DNA of 13,196 nucleotides from an uncultured Candidatus Peregrinibacteria bacterium (lineage in GTDB: Bacteria; Patescibacteriota; Gracilibacteria; Peribacterales; Peribacteraceae): positions 1-13,196 of the forward strand of contig CAIJNU010000016.1 of assembly GCA_903822115.1 (NCBI GenBank), read 5' to 3'. The notes beneath the pieces were generated by a model. The model saw only the letters and a list, made by a program, of their open reading frames with translations, ran no database searches and was not told the DNA's origin. The translations under genes were made by a program, and so were the position numbers. How positions within the stretch are numbered: the stretch's first letter is position 1; the number at the start of each line of letters is the position of its first letter. Below are positions 7,207-13,196 of the stretch, piece after piece.

Positions 7207-7230
7207 GGCCCTTCGACGGAGCTCAGGACC
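7207..7230 (+). repeat. Dispersed repeat, CCCTTCGAC...GCTCAGGAC type
   Basis: Reads CCCTTCGACGGAGCTCAGG within the element. A diverged reverse-orientation copy lies at 4282-4302. From memory, words of this form recur between genes in many bacterial genomes; I cannot verify that here. It lies about 30 bases before rsmI. Confidence 0.5.
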
Positions 7231-7258
7231 TCTCCTCGTTATTGCTGAACGGATATCT

Positions 7259-7930
7259 ATGCTGTCTATTGTGTCTACGCCCATCGGCAACCTCGGTGAC
7301 ATTACGCTCCGTGCGATCGAAACCCTGAAGAAGTGCAGTACCGTCGTCTGCGAGGACACGCGCGTGACGGGAAATCTGCTGAAACAACTGGGTATCGAGA
7401 AGAAGGAGCTCCAGAGCTTTCACGGCTACAGCGACGAGGGAAAACTCTCCTTCATCCTCGGAAAACTGAAGCGCGGTGACCATCTGGCTCTGACAACGGA
7501 CGCGGGAACTCCGGGCATTTCGGACCCGGGGTTTGCGCTCGTGTCGCGCGCGCGCGAGGAGAACATTCCGATCGAAGTGATACCGGGCCCCTCCGCCTTC
7601 CTCACCGCGCTCTCGGGAAGCGGCCTTCCCATCAATCAATTCGTCTACCTCGGATTCCTCCCGATCAAGAAAGGCAGAAAAATCTTGCTGGAGTCATTCC
7701 TCAGAGAAGAGCGCACCGTCGTCTTTTATGAATCGGTTCACCGCATCGAGAAAACCCTGAACGAACTTGCCCAGTCGCTCGCCAGTCAACCGCATCGCCG
7801 CATCGTCATCGCGCGGGAGCTCACGAAAATGCACGAGGAATTCATCGCGACGGACATCGAAAATCTCACGGCGACCGCACAGACACTGATGAAGAAGGGT
7901 GAATTTGTGATCGTGATGGAAGCGGCTTGA
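7259..7930 (+). CDS. rsmI: 16S rRNA (cytidine1402-2'-O)-methyltransferase RsmI
   Basis: RsmI uses S-adenosylmethionine to 2'-O-methylate C1402 in the 16S rRNA decoding centre. The 223-residue product carries the tetrapyrrole-methylase-fold motifs in order: MLSIVSTPIGNLGDITLRA at the start, CEDTRVTGNLL, LTTDAGTPGISDPG, VIPGPSAFLTALSGSG, YLGFLPIKKGRK, VFYESVHRIEKTL and IARELTKMHEEF. Typical RsmI is about 280 aa; this one stops after the methyltransferase core and lacks the C-terminal extension. The start at 7259 is fixed by the canonical MLSIVxTPIGNLGD opening; the longer frame upstream is low-complexity and antisense to gyrA. No clear -10 box is seen at the usual distance. It is divergent from gyrA and 76 bases upstream of ruvA. 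Stop is TGA. Confidence 0.96.
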   Translation: MLSIVSTPIGNLGDITLRAIETLKKCSTVVCEDTRVTGNLLKQLGIEKKELQSFHGYSDEGKLSFILGKLKRGDHLALTTDAGTPGISDPGFALVSRAREENIPIEVIPGPSAFLTALSGSGLPINQFVYLGFLPIKKGRKILLESFLREERTVVFYESVHRIEKTLNELAQSLASQPHRRIVIARELTKMHEEFIATDIENLTATAQTLMKKGEFVIVMEAA

Positions 7931-7991
7931 GGACGCGACAAAGCCCGGAGAGGAAATATGGAGCCATCTGCTTTTTCCCTTCCGAAGCATC

Positions 7992-8000
7992 TGCTATCCT
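7992..8000 (+). promoter_or_regulatory. Extended -10 promoter of ruvA
   Basis: TGCTATCCT is an extended -10 (TGn plus TATCCT) ending six bases before the ATG at 8007, so the predicted start is the A of the start codon. It has the same architecture and almost the same bases as the hrcA promoter. The -35 region is only a T-run. The word CATCTGCT occurs twice just here (7965-7972 and 7989-7996). Confidence 0.5.
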
Positions 8001-8006
8001 CGCTCT

Positions 8007-8588
8007 ATGATTGCGCATCTTCGAGGCACCGTGCATCGATGCAACCTTGGGGAGGTGACAATGGACGTCGCGGGAGTGGGATACCGCGTACAGGTGCCGC
8101 TCGAGGTGTTTGAAAAATTGCGCGAAGGAATGCCGGCCATGCTCTGGATTTCAACGTACGTTCGCGAAGACCGTTTCGATCTCTACGGCTTCCTCGACCA
8201 CGCGGGGCAGATGCTCTTCGAGGAACTCCTGAAGCTCGCGGGGATCGGCCCGAGGACCGCTCTCGAGCTCTGCAGCGTCCCGCGCATCCTCCTCCTCAAG
8301 GCGGTGCACGAGCAGGATCCGCGCATCCTCTCGGGCGTGAAGGGTGTCGGGAAGAAAACGGCGGAGAAGCTGGTGATTGAGTTGCGATCGCTCCTGGAGA
8401 AGCACCCTCTCATTCTCGGCTCCCCCGATGCCATGCAGGAATATTCCGGAATTTTTGATCAAGACGCCATCGCCGCACTCGCCCAGCTCGGCTACGATTC
8501 CCCCACAATCATGAACGTGCTTCGCAGCCTCCCCTCGGATCTGCGTTCCACCGAAGATCGCGTCGCCGCCGCACTGCGTTCCCTCTGA
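8007..8588 (+). CDS. ruvA: Holliday junction branch migration protein RuvA
   Basis: RuvA binds four-way junctions as a tetramer and loads the RuvB motor for branch migration. The 193 residues match the family length. Domain I (about 1-62, OB fold) opens MIAHLRGTVHRC and contains the acidic-pin segment REDRFDLYGF. Domain II has two helix-hairpin-helix motifs, LLKLAGIGPRTAL and ILSGVKGVGKKTAEKL. A linker follows, and domain III, which contacts RuvB, begins near DQDAIAALAQLGY. ruvB and ruvC are not in the window. The start lies directly behind a TGCTATCCT promoter with no room for a leader. pgi starts four bases after the TGA stop, so the two are almost certainly co-transcribed. Confidence 0.96.
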   Translation: MIAHLRGTVHRCNLGEVTMDVAGVGYRVQVPLEVFEKLREGMPAMLWISTYVREDRFDLYGFLDHAGQMLFEELLKLAGIGPRTALELCSVPRILLLKAVHEQDPRILSGVKGVGKKTAEKLVIELRSLLEKHPLILGSPDAMQEYSGIFDQDAIAALAQLGYDSPTIMNVLRSLPSDLRSTEDRVAAALRSL

Positions 8589-8592
8589 TTCC

Positions 8593-9876
8593 ATGCTCCA
8601 TGTTGACGTCACCGCCACGCTCGCGAAGTCCATCACGCCGTCGATGGGCATCCCCGATCAGGAGATGGTCGCCCTGCGCACATCGCTGCGCCGGTACATC
8701 GCCGATTGGCTCTCCGAGCGCTCGCGGGGCCAACACGCGTGGTCCATGGATCCCTACGACAAGCAAGCCATCGAACGCGTGAAGGAAGCGGCGATTCGCG
8801 TGAAGGGCGAAGGCGTCACGACGGTGGTGTGGATCGGCATCGGCGGATCGGGGCTCGGCCCGCGGGTCATCGCCGAGGCCTTCGAGGGACCCGATACTCT
8901 GGAATTCATCGTCCTCGATACGCTCGATCCCGCCGTGCTCTCCGCCTACCTCTCCATCATCAATTGGAAATCGACGTTCGTCGTCGTGGCGAGCAAGTCC
9001 GGCGACACGCTCGAACCGATGGCCAACTTCTTCCTCTGCTGGGAGCAGCTGAAGAAGGCGCGCAAAGACCGGGCCTGCGAGCGCGTCATCGCCATCACGG
9101 ATGCCGAGAAGGGATTCCTGCGCAACTTCAGCCTTGAGGAGAACATCCAAATCCTCGCGATCCCCCAACCGGTCGGCGGGCGCTTCTCCATCTTCACGCC
9201 CATCGGCCTCCTCCCGATCGCGCTCATGGACGCCGATCTCGACAGCTTCGTGCGCGGCGCGAAGGAAATGGACACGCTCTGCCAGCAACCGGTGATGGAA
9301 GACAATCCTGCTGCTCTCCTCGCGAGCGTGCAGTACGTCCTCGACACAAAGCGCGGATACGCGGTGCGCGTCATCATGCCGTACAGCCAGCGTCTCGCAT
9401 CACTCGCACGATGGAACCAGCAACTCATCGCCGAGAGCCTCGGGAAGAAGGAAACGGCGAACCCGATTCCGGTCGCCGCGATCGGCACGCAGGATCAGCA
9501 CTCGCTCCTCCAGCAGTGGATGGCGGGCCCGCGTCGCTGCTGGCACCTCTTCTTACGCGATATCGAGAAACCGCGCCTGCACCTCCCCGAAGACCTCCCA
9601 CCGCCCTTTCAGCACCTTGCGGGAAAGACGACGGGACAGCTCCTCGACGCCTGCTTCGAGGGGACGAGCGCCGCCCTCACCTCCGCGAAGCGCCCGCACG
9701 CCACCATCTCCCTCACGCGTCTCGACAGCTACCACCTCGGACAGATTTTCTTCCTCCTCATGGCCGAAGTCGTTCTCCTCGGCAAGCTCTACCGCATCGA
9801 TCCGTACGGTCAGCCCGCGGTGGAGATCGGCAAGCAACTCACGAAGGAAATTCTGACGCACGGACGTGAGCAATGA
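8593..9876 (+). CDS. pgi: Glucose-6-phosphate isomerase
   Basis: This cytosolic glycolytic enzyme interconverts glucose 6-phosphate and fructose 6-phosphate. The 427-residue product belongs to the short bacterial class (about 430-450 aa). Visible motifs are the phosphate-binding IGIGGSGLG, SKSGDT, the signature PVGGRFSIFTPIG, the catalytic-glutamate segment LIAESLGK, the catalytic-histidine segment GTQDQHS and the terminal lysine signature QPAVEIGK. In that last motif the usual DQPGVE reads GQPAVE, a mild deviation that leaves Glu and Lys intact. The start is four bases after ruvA, without its own promoter or Shine-Dalgarno sequence, suggesting translation following ruvA. Pairing with ruvA makes no metabolic sense and is probably just operon packing. 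Stop is TGA. Confidence 0.96.
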   Translation: MLHVDVTATLAKSITPSMGIPDQEMVALRTSLRRYIADWLSERSRGQHAWSMDPYDKQAIERVKEAAIRVKGEGVTTVVWIGIGGSGLGPRVIAEAFEGPDTLEFIVLDTLDPAVLSAYLSIINWKSTFVVVASKSGDTLEPMANFFLCWEQLKKARKDRACERVIAITDAEKGFLRNFSLEENIQILAIPQPVGGRFSIFTPIGLLPIALMDADLDSFVRGAKEMDTLCQQPVMEDNPAALLASVQYVLDTKRGYAVRVIMPYSQRLASLARWNQQLIAESLGKKETANPIPVAAIGTQDQHSLLQQWMAGPRRCWHLFLRDIEKPRLHLPEDLPPPFQHLAGKTTGQLLDACFEGTSAALTSAKRPHATISLTRLDSYHLGQIFFLLMAEVVLLGKLYRIDPYGQPAVEIGKQLTKEILTHGREQ

Positions 9877-9887
9877 GGAGATAGTGC

Positions 9888-9917
9888 TTGATAGGACTCG
9901 AAGCCGCCCCGTATACT
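9888..9917 (+). promoter_or_regulatory. Sigma70-type promoter of trxA
   Basis: TTGATA (9888-9893), an 18-base spacer and TATACT (9912-9917) predict a start near 9924. The 25 bases from the -10 box to the ATG at 9943 are pyrimidines with a single G and have no Shine-Dalgarno sequence; they include the anti-SD-like word CCCCCTCC. Confidence 0.65.
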
Positions 9918-9942
9918 TCCCTCCCGTTCCCCCTCCCTCTTC

Positions 9943-10269
9943 ATGGCACAAGCAATCACCGATGCGCAATTTCCCGCCGAAGTCGAGCAATCTTCCGTTC
10001 CCGTCGTCATGGACTTTTGGGCTCCGTGGTGCGGACCCTGCAAGATGATGACGCCGATCGTGGATGAGCTCTCCGCGGAGTACGGCGATCGCGTGAAGTT
10101 CGTGAAGATGAACGTCGATGAGAACGGCGAAGTCGCGAGCAACTTCAACGTCCTCAGCATTCCCACCTTCATCATCTTCGTCGGCGGCGAAGCGAAGAAA
10201 TCTTTCATCGGCGCCCGCTCGAAGGAAGACATGAAGAAAGAAATCGAAGACGCCTTGAACGCCGCATGA
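9943..10269 (+). CDS. trxA: Thioredoxin
   Basis: A small cytosolic thiol-disulfide oxidoreductase. The 108-residue product is full length, with the canonical active site WAPWCGPCKMM (WCGPC at about 29-33), the FVKMNVDEN strand, and the cis-proline SIPTFIIF opposite the active site. No signal peptide is present, so it is not a secreted TlpA-like form. It is preceded by its own TTGATA/TATACT promoter and a short pyrimidine-only leader. The TGA stop overlaps the ATG of the next gene (ATGA), so the two are translationally coupled. No thioredoxin reductase is in the window. Confidence 0.97.
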   Translation: MAQAITDAQFPAEVEQSSVPVVMDFWAPWCGPCKMMTPIVDELSAEYGDRVKFVKMNVDENGEVASNFNVLSIPTFIIFVGGEAKKSFIGARSKEDMKKEIEDALNAA

Positions 10270-10523
10270 CACACTACGTGCTCAGCATCATCGGGATCAT
10301 CGGATCGTTCTACATGCTGAAGTACCGGCAGCAGGTCGGGGACATGGTCGGCGAAGCGGCATGGATGAAGAGCATCGGCGGCATCTACAACGTCATCATT
10401 ATCGTCTCCATCCTGATCTTCTTCTGGAGCCTCGCGGAACTCACGAATACCGCAGATGTCCTCTTCTCTCCGATAAAAACGCTCATACCGTTCTTCCGGC
10501 CGACGCAGCCTTCTTCGATATGA
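10266..10523 (+). CDS. Small two-helix membrane protein, unknown function
   Basis: I do not recognise a named family. The 85-residue product has two hydrophobic segments, at about residues 4-19 (YVLSIIGIIGSFYML) and 43-59 (NVIIIVSILIFFWSLA). They are joined by a polar loop with KYRQQVGDMVGEAAWMKS, and the C-terminal tail is short (FFRPTQPSSI). It starts inside the trxA stop (ATGA, four-base overlap), a strong sign of a real, co-translated gene. It may act at the membrane together with thioredoxin, but nothing in the sequence shows a cysteine pair or catalytic residues, so this is only a guess from position. It converges on the gene at 10539 with 15 bases between the stops. Stop is TGA. Confidence 0.8.
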   Translation: MTHYVLSIIGIIGSFYMLKYRQQVGDMVGEAAWMKSIGGIYNVIIIVSILIFFWSLAELTNTADVLFSPIKTLIPFFRPTQPSSI

Positions 10524-10538
10524 TGAGGGAAAGAAGCG

Positions 10539-10952
10539 TCAGGAAGCGAAGATCGTCGCTCCGCGCTCCACGACCGCATCGACCTTGAGTCCCACGGTCT
10601 CTCCGGGTTGAGCGCTCTTGATCGGTACGCGATTCGACTGAAGGGAAGCGATCTTCTGCTTCAGTTCCTTCTTGCCGCGCTTGATCAGGACTCTGTCGCC
10701 GATCTTGATGATGGACTCCACGTCCACGACCGCGACACCGATCCGATCATAATAGTGAGAGATCTTCCCGAGAACCTTCTGCTTCTTTGTCGCCTTCTTT
10801 GGCGCCTTCTTGACGGCCTTCTTCGCCTTTTTTGCGGGTTTCTTCTTGGCGACTTTCTTCACCTTCTTTTTCACAACCTTCTTCACCTTCTTCTTCGCGA
10901 TTTTCTTCTTGATGGGCTTCTTCTTGCCCTTCTTCGCTTTGCGTGGTGGCAT
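10539..10952 (-). CDS. Translation elongation factor-like (EF-Tu domain 2-like) protein with lysine-rich H1-like tail
   Basis: The 137-residue product has two parts. Residues 1-58 are a very basic tail of repeated lysine/alanine/valine words (KKKVKKVVKKKVKKVAKKK, KKAVKKAPKKATKK) like the tails of histone H1 or bacterial H1-like proteins. Residues 59-137 form a small beta-barrel (GKISHYYDRIGVAVVDV, IKIGDRVLIKRG, GETVGLKVDAVVERGATIF). This resembles EF-Tu domain 2 and the U32-peptidase C-terminal domain, and is often seen in Patescibacteria as a stand-alone short protein. The tail should bind nucleic acid; a ribosome, RNA or DNA role is inference. I chose the ATG at 10952; the frame runs upstream to 11174, but that part is antisense to the tRNA gene. 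TACAAT lies upstream. Stop is TGA. Confidence 0.85.
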   Translation of the reverse strand: MPPRKAKKGKKKPIKKKIAKKKVKKVVKKKVKKVAKKKPAKKAKKAVKKAPKKATKKQKVLGKISHYYDRIGVAVVDVESIIKIGDRVLIKRGKKELKQKIASLQSNRVPIKSAQPGETVGLKVDAVVERGATIFAS

Positions 10953-10975
10953 GATAGGAGGGGGAAAACACCGCC

Positions 10976-10981
10976 ATTGTA
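10976..10981 (-). promoter_or_regulatory. -10 box of the lysine-tailed gene
   Basis: On the minus strand TACAAT predicts a start near 10969 and a leader of about 17 bases containing TTTTCCCCCTCC before ATG. This closely parallels the trxA leader, and again no Shine-Dalgarno sequence is present. Confidence 0.5.
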
Positions 10982-11039
10982 CTCGCCTGAAAAAATATGG
11001 CGTCTCAGTTTTATTCTTCGTCCAGGGAATCTTCTCCTG

Positions 11040-11045
11040 TAGAAT
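11040..11045 (+). promoter_or_regulatory. -10 box of tRNA-Ala
   Basis: TAGAAT lies 14 bases before the mature tRNA 5' end at 11060, predicting a short leader of about eight bases for RNase P removal. The -35 (TTCGTC, 11017-11022) is weak. Confidence 0.45.
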
Positions 11046-11059
11046 ACGCGCAACGGTTT

Positions 11060-11156
<97 letters not shown>

Positions 11157-11170
11157 CCACCAAAACCAAA

Positions 11171-12304
11171 TCACGTCACGATTTCCTCCACCCTCCCTTG
11201 CTGCGCGGCCAGGTGGATCTCCATGGCGCAGCGCTCGCCGACGCTCATCGATTGGCCGTAGAGATAGCCGGAGTACGGCGTCGATGCGGTGCCCGGAGAA
11301 CCCGGGATGCGCAGTGAAACGTCAAAAATGACGATGTCCTCGCGCCCCTCCTCCGCGACGACCGCTCCCTGCAGCGCGAAGGGGCCGATGATGCCTTTGC
11401 GGGAAGGATCGATGTCCTTGGGCAGAGCCTGCGTCGCCTCTACGAACTTCTCTCCGAGCTCGAACGCCTTCTCGAGGATGGACTCCTTCACCGTACACGC
11501 GATGTGGCCGGTCTCGATCCTCTTGAGCGCGATCTTCCCTTCCACCTGCGCCTGCTCCGCCGCCGTCATGCGCAGGAAACCGTCGAGGTTGGTCTGGCGG
11601 CGCGTGTCCGTGCCGAGCAATTCGAGCTCCTCGGTGAGCGGCGAGTAGAAGAAATTGAAATTCACCGGAGCCCCGACGATGAATTCTTCGATCGTCGCCG
11701 TGCGCCAATCCGCCGTTACTCTCCCCTCCTTTTCAAGCTTCGATCCCACACTCTCCCACTCCTGCGGACTGCCCACGACGAAGAATGCGCGCTCGTATCC
11801 TCTCTGCGCCTCCGCCGCCTTCACGAGAACGGGGCGATCGATGTCCTCGGGCTTCGCGAAGATTTCCGGCGTGCGGATCTTGGCAGCATCGAGGAGATGA
11901 TACTGGTTGAAGGGCTGGTCGCGTTCCTCGAGCTTGAGGAGCGTGCGCGATCCGAAGATCGGCACCCGGAATTTGTCTTCCACCAGCGAATATTCGTCGA
12001 AGTAGACCCAGAAGTAGCGGTTGTGAACGAAAATTGTGTTCATCTTTCGCAGTTTCTCCTGCACCTCTTCGTCGAGAACATCCTGGAAATCGTCGACGAC
12101 GATCACGTCATCGATGCATCCCTTCTCGCCGCGCGTCTTGAAGTACTGGCTGTAGGTTTTCTCTCTTCCCCCGCGCGCCACCGCCACCGTCTTGAACCCA
12201 AATTCCTTCGCTCCGTGGCAGACATCCAATGCACTGTGCCCCCCGAGCACGCCCACCGTGAGTTGTTTGAGATCGTAACCGGAAAGGAGGTCTGCTATGT
12301 TCAT
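11171..12304 (-). CDS. PurP-family ATP-grasp protein, diverged paralog
   Basis: This belongs to the archaeal-type formate-dependent AICAR ligase family (PurP). The 377 residues match the family's usual length of about 360. The N-terminal domain has GGHSALDVCHGAKEFGF (family form GSHxxLxIxxGAKxxGF, His23 here), VHNRYFWVYF and VPIFGSRTLLKLEERD. The ATP-grasp part has EDIDRPVLVKAAEAQRG, EEFIVGAPVNFNFFYSPL and a C-terminal IFDVSLRIPGSPG...TPYSGYLYG. Compared with canonical PurP, the glycine-rich loop is altered (AEAQRGYERAFFV) and the DKRYESN motif reads DTRRQTN, so substrate or activity may differ. I chose the ATG at 12304 over a 20-codon upstream extension because TACACT ends seven bases before it and the family N-terminus fits. 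It lies downstream of a canonical purP on the same strand, facing tRNA-Ala. Stop is TGA. Confidence 0.85.
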   Translation of the reverse strand: MNIADLLSGYDLKQLTVGVLGGHSALDVCHGAKEFGFKTVAVARGGREKTYSQYFKTRGEKGCIDDVIVVDDFQDVLDEEVQEKLRKMNTIFVHNRYFWVYFDEYSLVEDKFRVPIFGSRTLLKLEERDQPFNQYHLLDAAKIRTPEIFAKPEDIDRPVLVKAAEAQRGYERAFFVVGSPQEWESVGSKLEKEGRVTADWRTATIEEFIVGAPVNFNFFYSPLTEELELLGTDTRRQTNLDGFLRMTAAEQAQVEGKIALKRIETGHIACTVKESILEKAFELGEKFVEATQALPKDIDPSRKGIIGPFALQGAVVAEEGREDIVIFDVSLRIPGSPGTASTPYSGYLYGQSMSVGERCAMEIHLAAQQGRVEEIVT

Positions 12305-12311
12305 GGTGGAT

Positions 12312-12317
12312 AGTGTA
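12312..12317 (-). promoter_or_regulatory. -10 box of the PurP paralog gene
   Basis: On the minus strand TACACT ends seven bases before the ATG at 12304, the same spacing as the TATACT box of the ATPase gene. TTCCAA lies 16 bases upstream as a possible -35. The mRNA would be leaderless or carry one extra base. The neighbouring imperfect hairpin at 12358-12383 (ATTTCACG/CGTCGAAAT), just after the purP stop, has no T-tract. Confidence 0.5.
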
Positions 12318-12385
12318 ATGGAGATTTGAGAATTTGGAATGATGCCGAAGATTGTTAATTTCACGCTTCGGACTCGTCGAAATCC

Positions 12386-13196
12386 TCACCCCAGCACTTC
12401 CTCCAGCCTCCCCGCCACGATCGCCTCTTTGATATCTCGAACCAAGCGGCGGCCCGTGCTCATCGGCTCCCGGTACTTGAGCGCGGTATAGGGCGAGCCT
12501 TCGATAAAGGGATTCGTGCCGGCAACGATCCTCGCGGAGATTTCGAAGACGAAGATCTCGAGCTTGCGCGTGATGATTGCCTCGAGGCAGAAGGGGCCGA
12601 AGAGTCCTTTGCCGCAGAGCGACTTGCTCACCTCCACCACGCGCTCCCCCATCTCGAAGAGATCGGGAAGGAGTGATTCGCGGACGACGACCGGCATGTT
12701 GCCGACGATCGTGTAGGACGTGTGGATGTTCGCGGCGAGCTGATCCTCCGCGCGGATGCGACCGATGGAATCCGCGTTGGATTCGTAGCGCTTATCCATG
12801 CTCATGATCTCGAGCTCCTTCGTGAGCGGCGAGTAGAAGTAATGGATATAGAGCGGCGCACCGATGATGTACTCCTGAATGACGAAATCGTTCTCGTCGG
12901 GATACTTGCGGTTCTTCACCTCGTAGAATTGCTCGGCCGACTTCACGACGAAGTACCCGAATCCCCCGCCGGCGCCGTGGAACTTAATGATGACGGGACG
13001 GTCGATGTCCTCCGGCTTCTCGAAGACGCGGGGAAGTCGCAATTGCGATTTTTCCAGCCACTGCCGTTCCATGCTGCGGTCACTCTCCCACTCCAGAATT
13101 TCCTTCGTGCCGTAGTACATCGCCTTCATGCGCTTCACGCGTTCGTGTCCAAGATACGAAATGAAGGATCCGTGAGGAATGAGAATCACGTTGCGC
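12386..13196 (-). CDS. purP: Formate-dependent AICAR ligase (FAICAR synthetase) PurP, N-terminus beyond the window
   Basis: PurP formylates AICAR with formate and ATP to make FAICAR, replacing the folate-dependent step of bacterial PurH. The frame is open at the right edge; roughly the first 90 residues are missing. The GTG at 13189 is an internal valine codon, not a start. As I recall the Methanocaldococcus enzyme, close matches are VILIPHGSFISYLG, the segment around WESDRSMERQWL, PEDIDRPVIIKFHGAGGGFG (glycine-rich ATP-grasp loop), FVIQEYIIGAPLYIHYFYSP, MDKRYESNADSI, PVVVRESLLPDLFEMG, LFGPFCLEA and FEISARIVAGTNPF. The ligand-binding motifs look intact, so this is the better candidate for the true enzyme. 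The diverged paralog follows 81 bases downstream. Stop is TGA. Confidence 0.92.
   Translation of the reverse strand, partial: RNVILIPHGSFISYLGHERVKRMKAMYYGTKEILEWESDRSMERQWLEKSQLRLPRVFEKPEDIDRPVIIKFHGAGGGFGYFVVKSAEQFYEVKNRKYPDENDFVIQEYIIGAPLYIHYFYSPLTKELEIMSMDKRYESNADSIGRIRAEDQLAANIHTSYTIVGNMPVVVRESLLPDLFEMGERVVEVSKSLCGKGLFGPFCLEAIITRKLEIFVFEISARIVAGTNPFIEGSPYTALKYREPMSTGRRLVRDIKEAIVAGRLEEVLG

Noticed and set aside
4339..7359. 1006-aa GyrA with a 116-residue N-terminal extension
   Set aside because: The extension is low-complexity, overlaps rsmI and lies upstream of the TACAAT box; family alignment begins after 7011.
6932..7930. 332-aa RsmI
   Set aside because: The extra N-terminal part is antisense to gyrA and made of repeat sequence; the family opening MLSIVxTPIGNLGD starts at 7259.
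7965..7996. Direct repeat of CATCTGCT before ruvA
   Set aside because: Only eight bases, two copies; too short to claim a regulator site.
11504..12313. 269-codon plus-strand open frame
   Set aside because: Antisense shadow of the PurP paralog.
13189..13189. GTG at 13189 as purP start
   Set aside because: The frame continues to the window edge and this residue aligns with an internal valine of the PurP N-terminal domain.

Overview
The window reads as a chromosomal segment of a Patescibacteria (CPR) bacterium, moderately GC-rich by eye. A Peribacteria-like lineage is possible but unproven. The signs are a CPR-style TraG/HerA-type ATPase, shortened HrcA and RsmI, a small EF-Tu-domain-2-like protein, archaeal-type PurP, and no Shine-Dalgarno sequences. 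Eleven of the twelve visible stop codons are TGA, so UGA is a true stop and the Gracilibacteria/Absconditabacteria code (UGA = Gly) does not apply.

Layout. Positions 1-2596 (minus) hold a large conjugation/type IV secretion-type ATPase running off the left edge. Next on the minus strand are hrcA (2701-3411), with a CIRCE operator over its promoter, and rpmE (3472-3714). A lone plus-strand ORF of unknown function (3835-4245) diverges from rpmE and converges on gyrA (4339-7011, minus). gyrA is divergent from rsmI (7259-7930, plus). ruvA-pgi (8007-9876) form a tight plus-strand pair, followed by trxA and an overlapping two-helix membrane mini-protein (9943-10523). A lysine-tailed translation-factor-like gene lies on the minus strand (10539-10952). 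It is divergent from tRNA-Ala(UGC) (11060-11134), which converges on two tandem PurP-family genes (minus, 11171 to the right edge). No gene-free stretch exceeds 300 bases; the longest is the 247-base gyrA/rsmI divergent region.

Most genes are housekeeping: DNA topology (gyrA), recombination (ruvA), 16S rRNA modification (rsmI), ribosome (rpmE), heat-shock control (hrcA), glycolysis (pgi), thiol redox (trxA) and purine synthesis (purP).

The less ordinary signals lie between and around the genes. (1) Two copies of a 26-base palindrome differ by a compensated base pair; one supplies the GyrA stop codon and the other the tRNA-Ala CCA end. (2) Recognisable -10 boxes sit so close to start codons that many mRNAs should be leaderless or carry very short pyrimidine-rich leaders. 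(3) Other inverted or dispersed repeats fill further gaps. (4) A histone-H1-like lysine tail is fused to an EF-Tu-domain-2-like fold. (5) A canonical purP sits beside a diverged paralog.
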